NCBI GenBank assembly: GCA_947624215.1
Contig: CANQJJ010000001.1
Span: forward strand, 40,895 to 104,894
Reading direction: 5' to 3'
DNA from: an uncultured Clostridia bacterium
GTDB taxonomy: Bacteria > Bacillota > Clostridia > Christensenellales > Borkfalkiaceae
DNA length: 64,000 bases
Position numbers and translations under genes: made by a program. Under the pieces are notes generated by a model. It was not told the DNA's origin and ran no database searches. It worked only from the letters and a program-made list of their open reading frames with translations. Of the stretch, positions 48,331-57,916 are shown in pieces; position 1 is the first letter of the stretch; the number at the start of each line of letters is the position of its first letter.

Positions 48331-48999
48331 ATGATTCCCGAGCTTTCAAAAGTTAAAACAGACGAAGAAGTGCAGGCTATCATGACGATGGCGGAAAACC
48401 AGATCGAGGCGCTCGGCTTTACCGAACATTCCCGCCGTCACTGCGGGATCGTCAGCAAATGGGCAGGGGATATTTTGCGCGGGCTCGGTTATCCCGAGGA
48501 GCGCGTCCTTCTCGCCGAGATCGCAGGCTATCTTCACGACATCGGCAACGCCGTCAACCGCGCCGACCATGCGCAGAGCGGCGCCATCCTCGCCTATCAC
48601 ATCCTCAAACGCATGGGGATGGATACCGCGCATGCCGCCGAGGTCATGATGGCCATCGGTAACCACGACGAGGAATTCGGCACGCCCGTCTCGGATATCT
48701 CCTCCGCGCTCATCATCGCCGACAAGGCCGACGTGCACAAGAGCCGCGTCAAAAAGAACGTCACGAATGCCCTTCAAGCCAACATCCACGACAGGGTCAA
48801 CCTCGCCGCCGAGCGCTCCTATCTGAGCGTCGAACGGGAGGGGACGGTCATCACGCTCCACATCGAGATCGACACCGCGCTCTGTCCCGTCATGGACTAT
48901 TTCGAGATCTATTTCAACCGCATGCGCCTGTGCCGCAAGGCAGCGGAATTCCTGAATTGCCGCTTCTCTTTGGACATCAACGGCACGAGATTGGTCTGA
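48331..48999 (+). CDS. HD-domain phosphohydrolase
   Basis: AEIAGYLHDIGNAVNRADHAQSGA, IGNHDEE. Confidence 0.85.
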   Translation: MIPELSKVKTDEEVQAIMTMAENQIEALGFTEHSRRHCGIVSKWAGDILRGLGYPEERVLLAEIAGYLHDIGNAVNRADHAQSGAILAYHILKRMGMDTAHAAEVMMAIGNHDEEFGTPVSDISSALIIADKADVHKSRVKKNVTNALQANIHDRVNLAAERSYLSVEREGTVITLHIEIDTALCPVMDYFEIYFNRMRLCRKAAEFLNCRFSLDINGTRLV

Positions 49000-49060
49000 A
49001 AAGCCGTGTAACCAAGAGCGCTCTTTGTTTCACGCCCAAAATGCGATAATTTTAGATAAA

Positions 49061-49076
49061 CCACAATATATAGTGG
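49061..49076. promoter_or_regulatory. NrdR box 1
   Basis: CCACAATATATAGTGG, matches the NrdR consensus CwATATATwG core. Confidence 0.85.
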
Positions 49077-49091
49077 TACCAAAAAATTTTT

Positions 49092-49107
49092 TTCCAAAAT
49101 ATGGTAC
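49092..49107. promoter_or_regulatory. NrdR box 2 (degenerate)
   Basis: TTCCAAAATATGGTAC, centre 31 bp from box 1 (three helical turns). Confidence 0.65.
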
Positions 49108-49114
49108 CGAACTC

Positions 49115-49143
49115 TTGACATCGCCGATCTATTGTTGTATAAT
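49115..49143 (+). promoter_or_regulatory. nrdD promoter
   Basis: Perfect TTGACA-17-TATAAT. Confidence 0.92.
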
Positions 49144-49238
49144 AAGAGCGTTCCCTTTTTTGAGGGGCGCTCTTTCTCGGCCGCGGCACGTCCGGGTGCG
49201 AGCCGGGAGAATTTTACCACAAGCCAACGGAGATTGTC

Positions 49239-51410
49239 ATGAAGATCATCAAACGAAACGGTGCCGAAGTTTCCTTCGACATCACGAAGATCATAAACGC
49301 CATCAGGAAGGCAAACAATGAAGTCAGCGAGGGCAACCGCCTGAGCGAAGCACAGATCCAAGAGGTCGCAAAGAATGTCACTGCGCTCGCAAAAGATCTC
49401 ACCCGCGCCGTCAGCGTAGAGGAGATACAAGACTTCGTCGAAAACCAGCTCATGGACCAAAAGGCCTTTGCCGTTGCGCGGAAGTATATCACATACCGCT
49501 ATACGCGTACGCTCGTGCGGCAATCCAATACAACGGATGCGCGCATCCTCACGCTCATCGAGTGCAACAACGAGGAAGTCAAGCAGGAAAATTCCAATAA
49601 AAATCCCACCGTCAACTCCGTACAGCGCGACTATATGGCAGGGGAGGTCTCCAAGGATCTCACGCGCCGTATCCTTCTGCCGCGGGACATCGTCGAAGCG
49701 CACGACGAGGGGATCATCCACTTCCACGACGCCGATTACTTTGCCCAGCACATGCACAACTGCGACCTCGTCAACCTCGAAGACATGTTGCAGAACGGCA
49801 CGGTCATCTCGGGGACGTTCATCGAGAAGCCGCATTCCTTCTCCACGGCGTGCAATATCGCCACGCAGATCATCGCGCAGGTGGCCTCCAACCAATACGG
49901 CGGGCAGAGCATTTCGCTCACGCATCTTGCGCCCTTCGTGGATATCAGCCGCCAGAAGATCCGCAGCGAAGTGGCGGAGGAGCTCGCCGAAGTGGGCATC
50001 AAAGACGACGAACACATCGCGCGCATCGCAGAGAAGAGGTTGCGCGATGAGATCAGAAAGGGGATCCAGACCATCCAGTATCAGGTCGTAACGCTTCTTA
50101 CCACCAACGGACAGGCTCCCTTTGTCACCGTGTTCATGTATCTCGGCGAAGCGCGCAACGAGCGCGAACGCGACGATCTCGCCATGATCATCGAGGAAAC
50201 GCTCAACCAGCGCATCCAAGGGGTCAAGAATGAGGCGGGGGTATGGGTGACGCCTGCGTTCCCCAAACTCATCTATGTGCTCGAGGAGGACAACATCCGC
50301 GAGGGAAGCAAGTATTGGTATCTCACCAATCTCTCCGCGCGCTGCACGGCCAAGCGCATGGTGCCCGACTACATCTCCGAAAAGAAGATGCTCGAGTTCA
50401 AGGTAGATAAGAACGGCGAGGGCCATTGCTACACCTGCATGGGATGCCGCAGCTTCCTCACGCCCTATCTTGACGAAAACGGCAAACCCAAGTATTACGG
50501 CCGCTTCAACCAAGGGGTCGTCACCATCAATCTTGTGGACGTCGCACTCTCCTCGCACGGGGATATGGACGAGTTCTGGAAGATCTTCGACGAGCGCCTC
50601 GAGCTGTGCCACCGCGCGCTCATGGAGCGGCACAAGAGGTTGAAGGGGACGCTCTCCGACGCGGCGCCCATCCTTTGGCAATACGGCGCGCTCGCCCGCT
50701 TGAAGAAAGGGGAGACCATCGACAAGTTGCTCTACGGCGGATATTCCACTATTTCGCTCGGCTATGCGGGGCTCTACGAGTGCACCAAGTATATGACGGG
50801 CAAATCGCACACCGACGCGGAAGCCAAGCCCTTTGCGCTCTCCGTGATGCAACACATGAACGACATGTGCAAGAAGTGGAAGGCGATGCACAACATCGAC
50901 TTCTCCCTGTACGGCACGCCGCTCGAAAGCACGACTTACAAGTTTGCCAAGTGCCTGCAAAAGCGTTTCGGCATCATCGAAGGGGTCACGGACAAGAGCT
51001 ACATCACCAACAGCTACCATGTGCATGTCACCGAGCACATCGACGCATTCACCAAGCTCAAATTCGAGAGCGAGTTCCAGCAGCTCTCTCCCGGCGGGGC
51101 CATTTCCTATGTGGAAGTGCCCAACATGCAGGGGAACATTCCCGCCGTGCTCGCCGTCATGCAGTATATTTACGATAACATCATGTACGCGGAACTGAAC
51201 ACCAAGAGCGATTATTGCCAGGTGTGCGGCTACGACGGCGAGATCGCCATCGTAGAGGAAGACGGAAAACTGCTTTGGGAGTGCCCGCATTGCCACAACA
51301 GGGACCAGGGCAAGATGAATGTCGCCCGCCGTACATGCGGCTATATCGGAACGCAGTATTGGAACCAGGGGCGCACGCAGGAGATCAAAGACCGCGTATT
51401 GCACCTTTGA
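49239..51410 (+). CDS. nrdD: Anaerobic ribonucleoside-triphosphate reductase
   Basis: N-terminal ATP cone MKIIKRNGAEVSFDITKI; CMGCRSFLTPY; C-terminal CQVCGYDGEI..CPHCHN and RRTCGYIG glycyl radical motif. Confidence 0.97.
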   Translation: MKIIKRNGAEVSFDITKIINAIRKANNEVSEGNRLSEAQIQEVAKNVTALAKDLTRAVSVEEIQDFVENQLMDQKAFAVARKYITYRYTRTLVRQSNTTDARILTLIECNNEEVKQENSNKNPTVNSVQRDYMAGEVSKDLTRRILLPRDIVEAHDEGIIHFHDADYFAQHMHNCDLVNLEDMLQNGTVISGTFIEKPHSFSTACNIATQIIAQVASNQYGGQSISLTHLAPFVDISRQKIRSEVAEELAEVGIKDDEHIARIAEKRLRDEIRKGIQTIQYQVVTLLTTNGQAPFVTVFMYLGEARNERERDDLAMIIEETLNQRIQGVKNEAGVWVTPAFPKLIYVLEEDNIREGSKYWYLTNLSARCTAKRMVPDYISEKKMLEFKVDKNGEGHCYTCMGCRSFLTPYLDENGKPKYYGRFNQGVVTINLVDVALSSHGDMDEFWKIFDERLELCHRALMERHKRLKGTLSDAAPILWQYGALARLKKGETIDKLLYGGYSTISLGYAGLYECTKYMTGKSHTDAEAKPFALSVMQHMNDMCKKWKAMHNIDFSLYGTPLESTTYKFAKCLQKRFGIIEGVTDKSYITNSYHVHVTEHIDAFTKLKFESEFQQLSPGGAISYVEVPNMQGNIPAVLAVMQYIYDNIMYAELNTKSDYCQVCGYDGEIAIVEEDGKLLWECPHCHNRDQGKMNVARRTCGYIGTQYWNQGRTQEIKDRVLHL

Positions 51411-51439
51411 GGACTGCGCGGGAACAACGCGCCGCACAT

Positions 51440-51961
51440 ATGAACATCGCCGAGATCAAAAAGACAGACATCGCCAACGGAGAGGGAGTCCGTGTTTCCC
51501 TCTTCGTTTCGGGTTGTAGAAGACATTGTAAAAACTGTTTTAACAGCGTCGCGTGGGATTTTTCATACGGAAGACCTCTCGACGACGCCTTGGAGCGCGA
51601 GATCTTCGAGGCGCTTTCCCCCGGATACATCCGCGGTCTCTCCCTCCTCGGAGGGGATCCCTTCGAGCCCGAGAACCAGCGCGGTCTCCTGCCCCTCGTG
51701 GAAAAATTCCGCAAGACGTTCCCCGCAAAGGACATCTGGTGCTATACGGGATACACCTTTGAAGACGGCGCGGTGAGGGAACCGCAGGCGAACTGCGAAG
51801 TGACGCGCAAGTTCATCTCCATGCTCGACGTGCTCGTCGACGGGCCCTTCATCGAGGAGCTCAAAGATATCCGTCTCAGATTCCGCGGCTCCTCCAACCA
51901 ACGCGTCATCGACATGCAGAAGACGTTGGCGCGCGGAGATGTCACCCTCTATCTTCAATAA
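51440..51961 (+). CDS. nrdG: Anaerobic RNR activating protein (radical SAM)
   Basis: SLFVSGCRRHCKNCFN CxxxCxxC motif, LLGGDPFEPEN; adjacent to nrdD. Confidence 0.95.
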   Translation: MNIAEIKKTDIANGEGVRVSLFVSGCRRHCKNCFNSVAWDFSYGRPLDDALEREIFEALSPGYIRGLSLLGGDPFEPENQRGLLPLVEKFRKTFPAKDIWCYTGYTFEDGAVREPQANCEVTRKFISMLDVLVDGPFIEELKDIRLRFRGSSNQRVIDMQKTLARGDVTLYLQ

Positions 51962-51991
51962 AAATTGCCGAAAACAAACAAGGAGAACAAT

Positions 51992-53221
51992 ATGAATAAG
52001 ACGCAACTCAAAAAATATGCAAGATTGCTCGCCAAAGTGGGCATCAACGTCAAGCGCGGACAGTGGGTCATCGTGCAGACAGAACTCAACCAGCCCGAAT
52101 TCGTGGAGATGGTCGTAGACGAACTCTACCGCGCAGGGGCGGGGAAGGTCACCGTCGAGTGGAGCCATCAGAACCTCACGCCCATCCATTACAAATACCA
52201 AAAACAGGAGACGCTCGAGAAGTTCGAAAAGTGGGAGATCGAGAAGCTCGAACTTCGCAAGAAGGAACTTCCTGCCATGCTCTACCTCGAATCCGCCGAT
52301 CCCGACGGGCTCGCGGGTATGGACCAGGAAAAATTCACCGCCGTGCGGTCTTCGCGCACCAAGGTCACCAAGCCCTACCGCGACGAGATGGAAAACAAGT
52401 ATCAATGGTGCATCGCGGCCGTTCCCGGGGACGCATGGGCGAAGAAGGTATTCCCCGATCTCAAACTCGGCAACACGGCCGTCAACAAACTTTGGGACTG
52501 CATTTTGGCGGCGTCCCGTGCAGACGGTGCGGATCCCGTGCGCGATTGGTTGCGGCACAACGACGAGCTCTCCGCCCGCTGCGACTATCTCAACCGTCTG
52601 AAACTTGTCTCCCTCGAATACAGGTCCTCCAACGGCACGGACTTCAAGGTGGGGCTCATCCCCGACAGCGTCTTTTGCGGCGGAAGCGAGCAGACCATCG
52701 CGGGCGATATCTTCAATCCCAACATCCCCTCGGAGGAGATCTTCATCTCTCCCAAGGCGGGTGAAGCGGAGGGCATCGTCTACTCCACCAAACCGCTCTC
52801 CTATCAGGGGGAGCTCATCGAGAACTTCTCCATCCGCTTTGAGGGCGGCAAGGTCGTCGAAGTCAAAGCAGAAAAGAACCAGCATCTGCTTGAAAAGATG
52901 ATCGCGATGGACGAAGGGGCGAGCATGCTCGGCGAGTGCGCGCTCATTGCCTACGATTCTCCCATCAACAACCAGGGCATTCTCTACTACAACACGCTCT
53001 TCGACGAAAATGCAAGCTGCCACTTGGCACTCGGCAGAGGGTTCAACGAGTGTGTACGCGGTTATGAATCGCTCTCGCTTCCCGAACTCCGCGCAAAGGG
53101 GATCAACGACAGCATGATCCATGTCGATTTCATGATCGGCAGCCCCGACCTCGAAATCGTGGGGGTCACGCGTCTCGGAGACCGCATCAAGATCTTCGAA
53201 AAGGGCAATTGGGCCATCTGA
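51992..53221 (+). CDS. M29-family aminopeptidase
   Basis: LLAKVGINVKRGQWVIVQTELNQPEFVEMVVDELYRAGAGKVTVEW; NIPSEEIFISP; VHVDFMIGS-like IHVDFMIGSPDLEIVG. Confidence 0.9.
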   Translation: MNKTQLKKYARLLAKVGINVKRGQWVIVQTELNQPEFVEMVVDELYRAGAGKVTVEWSHQNLTPIHYKYQKQETLEKFEKWEIEKLELRKKELPAMLYLESADPDGLAGMDQEKFTAVRSSRTKVTKPYRDEMENKYQWCIAAVPGDAWAKKVFPDLKLGNTAVNKLWDCILAASRADGADPVRDWLRHNDELSARCDYLNRLKLVSLEYRSSNGTDFKVGLIPDSVFCGGSEQTIAGDIFNPNIPSEEIFISPKAGEAEGIVYSTKPLSYQGELIENFSIRFEGGKVVEVKAEKNQHLLEKMIAMDEGASMLGECALIAYDSPINNQGILYYNTLFDENASCHLALGRGFNECVRGYESLSLPELRAKGINDSMIHVDFMIGSPDLEIVGVTRLGDRIKIFEKGNWAI

Positions 53222-53376
53222 CCGAAACTTTTCCTTTACAGCTCCTCCCCCGCGGAGGAGCTGTAAAATATAAGAAAAAGCCCCGCCGGAGCAGCACAAT
53301 TTCACAGTTTGCGTGATTAGGGCCGCGCCGGACGGGGTATATATAGTAAGATCAAAAAAGCGAAGAGGCAAATGAT

Positions 53377-54501
53377 ATGGTCAAAATCGATATTTTTTCG
53401 GGCTTTTTGGGCGCAGGAAAGACGACGCTCATCAAGAAACTCATCAAAGAAGCCTATGCGGGCGAGAAAGTCGTGCTGATCGAAAACGAATTTGGTGAGA
53501 TCGGCGTAGACGGCGGATTTTTGCAGGATGCGGGGATCGAGATCAAGGAAATGAATTCCGGTTGCATCTGCTGCTCCCTCGTCGGCGATTTCTCCAAGGC
53601 CTTGAAGGAGGTCGCGGAAAAATTCTCCCCCGAGCGCATCGTCATCGAGCCCTCAGGCGTCGGCAAGCTCTCCGATGTCATCAAGGCCGTGCAGCGCGCA
53701 AACGTTCCCGATGGCAAACTGAATGCCTTTTGTACCGTCGTCGACGCAAAGAAATGCAAGATGTACTTCAAAAATTTCGGGGAATTCTTCCTCGACCAGG
53801 TGGAGAATGCAAGCTGCATCGTGCTCTCGCACACTGCAGACCCCAAGAAAGTGGAGGAAGCGGTCGGGCTGCTCCGCGAACACACCGCTGTGACCATCGT
53901 CACCACGGATTGGGACGCGCTCGACGGGAAAGACATTTTGGCCGCCATGCAGAAGACGGACAGCCTTGTCGCCGAGCTCGAAAAACTTGCCCGCGAGGCC
54001 GCCGAAGAGCATGAGCATCACCATCACCACCACGATGACGATGATGAAGACGAAGAGCATGAGCACCATCACCACCACGATGACGACGATGAAGACGAGG
54101 AGCACGAGCATCATCATCACGATGACGACGATGAAGACGAGGAGCATGAACATCATCACCACCATCACCATCACGACGGGGAAGAGTGCGACGATCCCGA
54201 GTGCGAGTGCCATCATCACCATCATCATGCCGACGAAGTCTTTACGAGCTGGGGCGTGGAGACGGCGAAGATTTACTCGAAAGAGGGGCTGGAGCGCATC
54301 CTCGCCGCGCTCTCCACGGGGGAGTACGGCCAGATCCTCCGCGCGAAGGGGATCGTGAACGGCGGCGAGCATTGGCTCCACTTCGACTATGTTCCCGGTG
54401 AGGCAGATGTGCGCACGGGCAGTGCCACCGTCACGGGGCGGCTCTGCGTCATCGGCTGCGATCTGAAAGAAGAAGCGCTCGGAGCGCTCTTTGCGGAGTG
54501 A
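53377..54501 (+). CDS. CobW/COG0523-family GTPase with His/Asp-rich metal-binding insert
   Basis: GFLGAGKTTLIKKLI, NEFGEIGVDGGFL, NSGCICCSLVGDF; His/Asp-rich stretch; CobW C-terminal domain. Confidence 0.93.
   Translation: MVKIDIFSGFLGAGKTTLIKKLIKEAYAGEKVVLIENEFGEIGVDGGFLQDAGIEIKEMNSGCICCSLVGDFSKALKEVAEKFSPERIVIEPSGVGKLSDVIKAVQRANVPDGKLNAFCTVVDAKKCKMYFKNFGEFFLDQVENASCIVLSHTADPKKVEEAVGLLREHTAVTIVTTDWDALDGKDILAAMQKTDSLVAELEKLAREAAEEHEHHHHHHDDDDEDEEHEHHHHHDDDDEDEEHEHHHHDDDDEDEEHEHHHHHHHHDGEECDDPECECHHHHHHADEVFTSWGVETAKIYSKEGLERILAALSTGEYGQILRAKGIVNGGEHWLHFDYVPGEADVRTGSATVTGRLCVIGCDLKEEALGALFAE
54007..54235 (+). repeat. Tandem ~42-bp coding repeats (EHEHHHHHDDDDEDE)
   Basis: Three near-identical Hx/Dx blocks visible in nucleotide and protein sequence. 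Confidence 0.85.
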
Positions 54502-54505
54502 TCCC

Positions 54506-55450
54506 ATGAAAGAGATCCCCGTATTTCTCTTCCTCGGGTTTCTCGACGCCGGGAAGACAAAATTCATACAGGAGACCTTTGAGGACCCGCGCTTCGACGA
54601 TGCCCGCGAGCGCACCTTGCTCTTGGTGACGGAAGAGGGGGAGGAGGAGTATGATCCCTCCCGCTTTGTCGTAAAAAATTATCAGCTCGAAGTAATTCCG
54701 CAGGAAGAGCTGAACCTTGCGACGCTCACCATGTTGCAGAAGAAATACCGTCCGCAGCGCGTCGTCGTGGAATACAACGGCATGCTGACGCTCGACAAAT
54801 TTTTCGAGGCGATGCCCGACGGGTGGATGATCGCGCAGGTGATGACCTTCTTCGATTCCGCCACGTTCATGAGCTACAACCAGAACATGCGCCAGCTCGT
54901 CTACGACAAGTTGCAGTATGCGGATATGGTCGTCTTCAACCGGTTTGCGCCGTCGTATTCGCAGGAGGAATACCACAAAGTCGTGCGTTCAGCTTCGAGA
55001 AGGCCGCAGATCGTGTATGAATACACCGACGGACAGGCCGTCTACGATGAGATCGTGGACCCGCTCCCGTACGACGTGAACGCAAAGGTCATCGAGATCG
55101 AAGACCGCGACTACGCCTTTTTCTACCGCGACCTTGTCGAGGAAACAGACAAATACATCGGCAAGACCGTGCGGTTCAAGGGAATGGTCGCCGTGGATAA
55201 ACGCATGCCGCAGGGGACTATCGTCGTCGGACGGCACATCATGACCTGTTGTGCGGCCGACATCGCATACAGCGGATTGGTCTGTCTGCACGCGAGCGTG
55301 CTCCCGCTGAGGCTCCGCGATTGGGTGACGGTCACTGCGCGCATCGACTTCGGGTACCACGATATTTATTCACAGGAAGGTCCCATTCTCAAAGCATCAG
55401 CGATCGAATATGCACAACCGCCCGAGGAAGAAGTTGCAACATTTTATTGA
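54506..55450 (+). CDS. COG0523-like GTPase fused to YcgQ/DUF1980-like C-terminal domain
   Basis: FLGFLDAGKTKFIQ Walker A; C-terminal IVVGRHIMTCCAADIAYSGLVC. Confidence 0.75.
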   Translation: MKEIPVFLFLGFLDAGKTKFIQETFEDPRFDDARERTLLLVTEEGEEEYDPSRFVVKNYQLEVIPQEELNLATLTMLQKKYRPQRVVVEYNGMLTLDKFFEAMPDGWMIAQVMTFFDSATFMSYNQNMRQLVYDKLQYADMVVFNRFAPSYSQEEYHKVVRSASRRPQIVYEYTDGQAVYDEIVDPLPYDVNAKVIEIEDRDYAFFYRDLVEETDKYIGKTVRFKGMVAVDKRMPQGTIVVGRHIMTCCAADIAYSGLVCLHASVLPLRLRDWVTVTARIDFGYHDIYSQEGPILKASAIEYAQPPEEEVATFY

Positions 55451-55592
55451 CATGACCTCATTACTCAGCCCTGACCCGCGACATGCTCCCCGCGGGTTTT
55501 CTCTTGTCTGAAAAAAAATATAAAAAAATTCAATTTGGATATTTACATTTTCGAAAAAATGTGTTATAATGGTAACAGCGGAGGAAATTGCC

Positions 55593-56066
55593 ATGAAAAC
55601 ACTTGTCGTCTATTATTCCTTGGGCGGAAACACCCGTGCATTGGCGCGCCGTATGGCGAGGCAGCTCAAAGCCGATGTGCTTGAGATCCGAACAGTCAAA
55701 ACCTACCCCGACGATCAGGATGTCCTGCTCGGCCTCGGGCAGCAGGAGGTCAAGACGGGGTACATTCCCCAGCTTCAGCCTTATCGCGTTGACCTTGATA
55801 AATACGACGCGATCGTCTTGGGCACGCCTGTGTGGTGGTCTACGTTTGCGCCTGCCATGAAGTCCTTCATGAAGGGGAAAAAGTGGGCGGGCAGAAAAGT
55901 CTATCCCTTTGCGACCAACGGCGGCACGCTCGGCCATACCCCCAGCGATTTCCGCAAGACCTTGAAAGGCGCCGACATTGCGCCCATTCTCAGCGTGCTC
56001 TTCGAGGACCGCATCCAGAAGACAGACGAAGACGATATCAAGGAGTGGCTCTCGCTCATCGGCTGA
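55593..56066 (+). CDS. Flavodoxin family protein
   Basis: TLVVYYSLGGNTRALARRMA, GTPVWWSTFAPAMKSFM; promoter TTTACA-17-TATAAT, GGAGG RBS. Confidence 0.9.
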   Translation: MKTLVVYYSLGGNTRALARRMARQLKADVLEIRTVKTYPDDQDVLLGLGQQEVKTGYIPQLQPYRVDLDKYDAIVLGTPVWWSTFAPAMKSFMKGKKWAGRKVYPFATNGGTLGHTPSDFRKTLKGADIAPILSVLFEDRIQKTDEDDIKEWLSLIG

Positions 56067-56920
56067 TGGAAGAGCTGCTCGAGCACATTCGCCGTACATA
56101 CGGCGGTTTGGCCGATCGTATCCAAGCGGGATTTGTCGAACGTCCCGTAACGCTTCGCATCAACACCTTGAAAACATCCGTTGACGAGGTGCTTTTTGCA
56201 TTTGCGCGGGAAGGGATCGCATATGAACGCGTTCCGTGGTTTTCCGACGCGCTGATCGTGCATTGCCCGCAGGAGATCATCGAAAATACCCCTCTCTACC
56301 AAGAGGGGCATTTCTATTTGCAAAGTCTTTCTTCCATGCTTCCACCGTTGGTGCTTTCTCCCTCTCCCGGAGAGAGCATCCTCGATATGACGGCGGCTCC
56401 CGGCGGGAAGACCACTGAGCTCTACTGTCTTTCGGGCGGAAAGGCGCAGATCACGGCCTGCGAGCGCGATAAATACCGCTTCGAGCGCCTGAAATTCAAC
56501 CTCGGGCGGCAGGGCGCTACCCGCGTCTATGCCATGTGCCGGGATGCTGCCATGCTCGACGACTTTTTGAAATTCGATAAGATCCTGCTCGATGCGCCCT
56601 GTACGGGCAGCGGAACGGTGACCTCCACGGATATCCGTTTTACGGAGGTCTTCCTCGCAAAATGCGTCCATATGCAGGAAAAACTGCTCAAAAAGGCTCT
56701 GAAACTTCTGAAAAAGGGCGGAACGCTCGTCTATTCTACCTGCTCTGTCTTAAAAGAGGAGAACGAACTGCTCTTGGAGAGAACACTGCCGCGCGAGGCG
56801 CACATCGAGCAGATAGTTCCGCCCGAGGGCATTCCGTTGCTTCCCTCGCGGGAGGGAACGCTCACCGTGTGCCCGGATAAACTCTATGAGGGCTTTTTTG
56901 TCGCCCGTATCCGCCTCTGA
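56066..56920 (+). CDS. RsmB/RsmF-like (NOL1/NOP2/Sun) rRNA cytosine methyltransferase
   Basis: LDMTAAPGGKTTELY, LLDAPCTGSGTV, STCSVLKEENE. Confidence 0.9.
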   Translation: MEELLEHIRRTYGGLADRIQAGFVERPVTLRINTLKTSVDEVLFAFAREGIAYERVPWFSDALIVHCPQEIIENTPLYQEGHFYLQSLSSMLPPLVLSPSPGESILDMTAAPGGKTTELYCLSGGKAQITACERDKYRFERLKFNLGRQGATRVYAMCRDAAMLDDFLKFDKILLDAPCTGSGTVTSTDIRFTEVFLAKCVHMQEKLLKKALKLLKKGGTLVYSTCSVLKEENELLLERTLPREAHIEQIVPPEGIPLLPSREGTLTVCPDKLYEGFFVARIRL

Positions 56921-56921
56921 C

Positions 56922-57863
56922 TCACAGATCGAAGATGGACATCTGCCCGTCGCCGCCGAGGAGAAAGCTGTCCTGCGTGCCGTCCGCGACGATATCCTCT
57001 TCGGAGAGCCAGCCGATGAGAAGGGGGGAGGCGGGGTCGTGCCGCGCTCTATTTGCCGCGACCTCGAAGGGATGCCGCACATTGTTGCAATAGAGGCAAC
57101 CCCGCGGGCAGGTATCGAATGCTCCGATCTCCCTCGTGGCCACGCACGCACAGCTCTTCTTGGGGTTTTCGGCCTTGACATCGCGGAAATGGCATCCGTT
57201 CGCATTGGCGATATCCGAAAGATTGATACAACCGCCCCGCTTTATCCCAAACAGGGAATAGTCCTCTCCGCGGCCGCAAAGGCGAACGGGGAGGCCTCTT
57301 TTTTTCGCGATAGAGCCGATGCCCATCAGAACGGCGCGCCGCTCGGATTTATTGAAGGATAGCTCGGGCATCCGCTCGTGCAGTCCCAAAGAGGGCTCCA
57401 TGAATGCCACGATGCACCCCGCAACGTGCGGTGCGATCTTCTCGGCCAACTGCGCGAAGGCGTCTATATGGAATTGTACGGAATATTTCCCCATAAAGAC
57501 GATGGGGTCATACCGCCAGATGATGCGGCGTGCCCCGGCGATGCGTTCGAGCTCACAGAGCGTCTTGACGGCGTCTTCCACCTGCGGCGACGCGGGCTCG
57601 ATGGCTTTATCATAGCAGTTTATCGTAAAGTGAAACAGCGTACGGAAGCGGTCCGTCACCGTTTGGAGCTTTCCGAGCGCGGGGGAATAATCCTTGGAGC
57701 GGAAGACGACGGCGTCCACGAGCTCGGGTGTGAGACGGTAGCGCGCCACGCGGACGGGAAAGAGGGGATTGCGGGCATAGACGATGCCCTCGCGGAATCT
57801 GTTGAACATCCACGCGGTGTAGTATGTGACGATATCCGTGCGCTGTCCGATGCTGAGGATCAT
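56922..57863 (-). CDS. DUF1848-family protein (SPL-like, putative Fe-S)
   Basis: SIGQRTDIVTYYTAWMFNRFREGIVYARNP; WRYDPIVF; CACVATREIGAFDTCPRGCLYCN. Confidence 0.85.
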   Translation of the reverse strand: MILSIGQRTDIVTYYTAWMFNRFREGIVYARNPLFPVRVARYRLTPELVDAVVFRSKDYSPALGKLQTVTDRFRTLFHFTINCYDKAIEPASPQVEDAVKTLCELERIAGARRIIWRYDPIVFMGKYSVQFHIDAFAQLAEKIAPHVAGCIVAFMEPSLGLHERMPELSFNKSERRAVLMGIGSIAKKRGLPVRLCGRGEDYSLFGIKRGGCINLSDIANANGCHFRDVKAENPKKSCACVATREIGAFDTCPRGCLYCNNVRHPFEVAANRARHDPASPLLIGWLSEEDIVADGTQDSFLLGGDGQMSIFDL

Positions 57864-57916
57864 GAGAATTGCTCCTTGGCGGCCGCCGGGCCGCATACAG
57901 AAGAGAGAGGGAAAAG

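Noticed and set aside
48909-51437. 842-aa open frame antisense to nrdD
   Set aside because: Codon-bias artefact; no domain content, no start signals.
53240-53266. Hairpin ACAGCTCCTCC..GGAGGAGCTGT after the aminopeptidase
   Set aside because: Stable stem but followed by AAAATATAAG and not T-rich, so terminator assignment on plus strand is uncertain.
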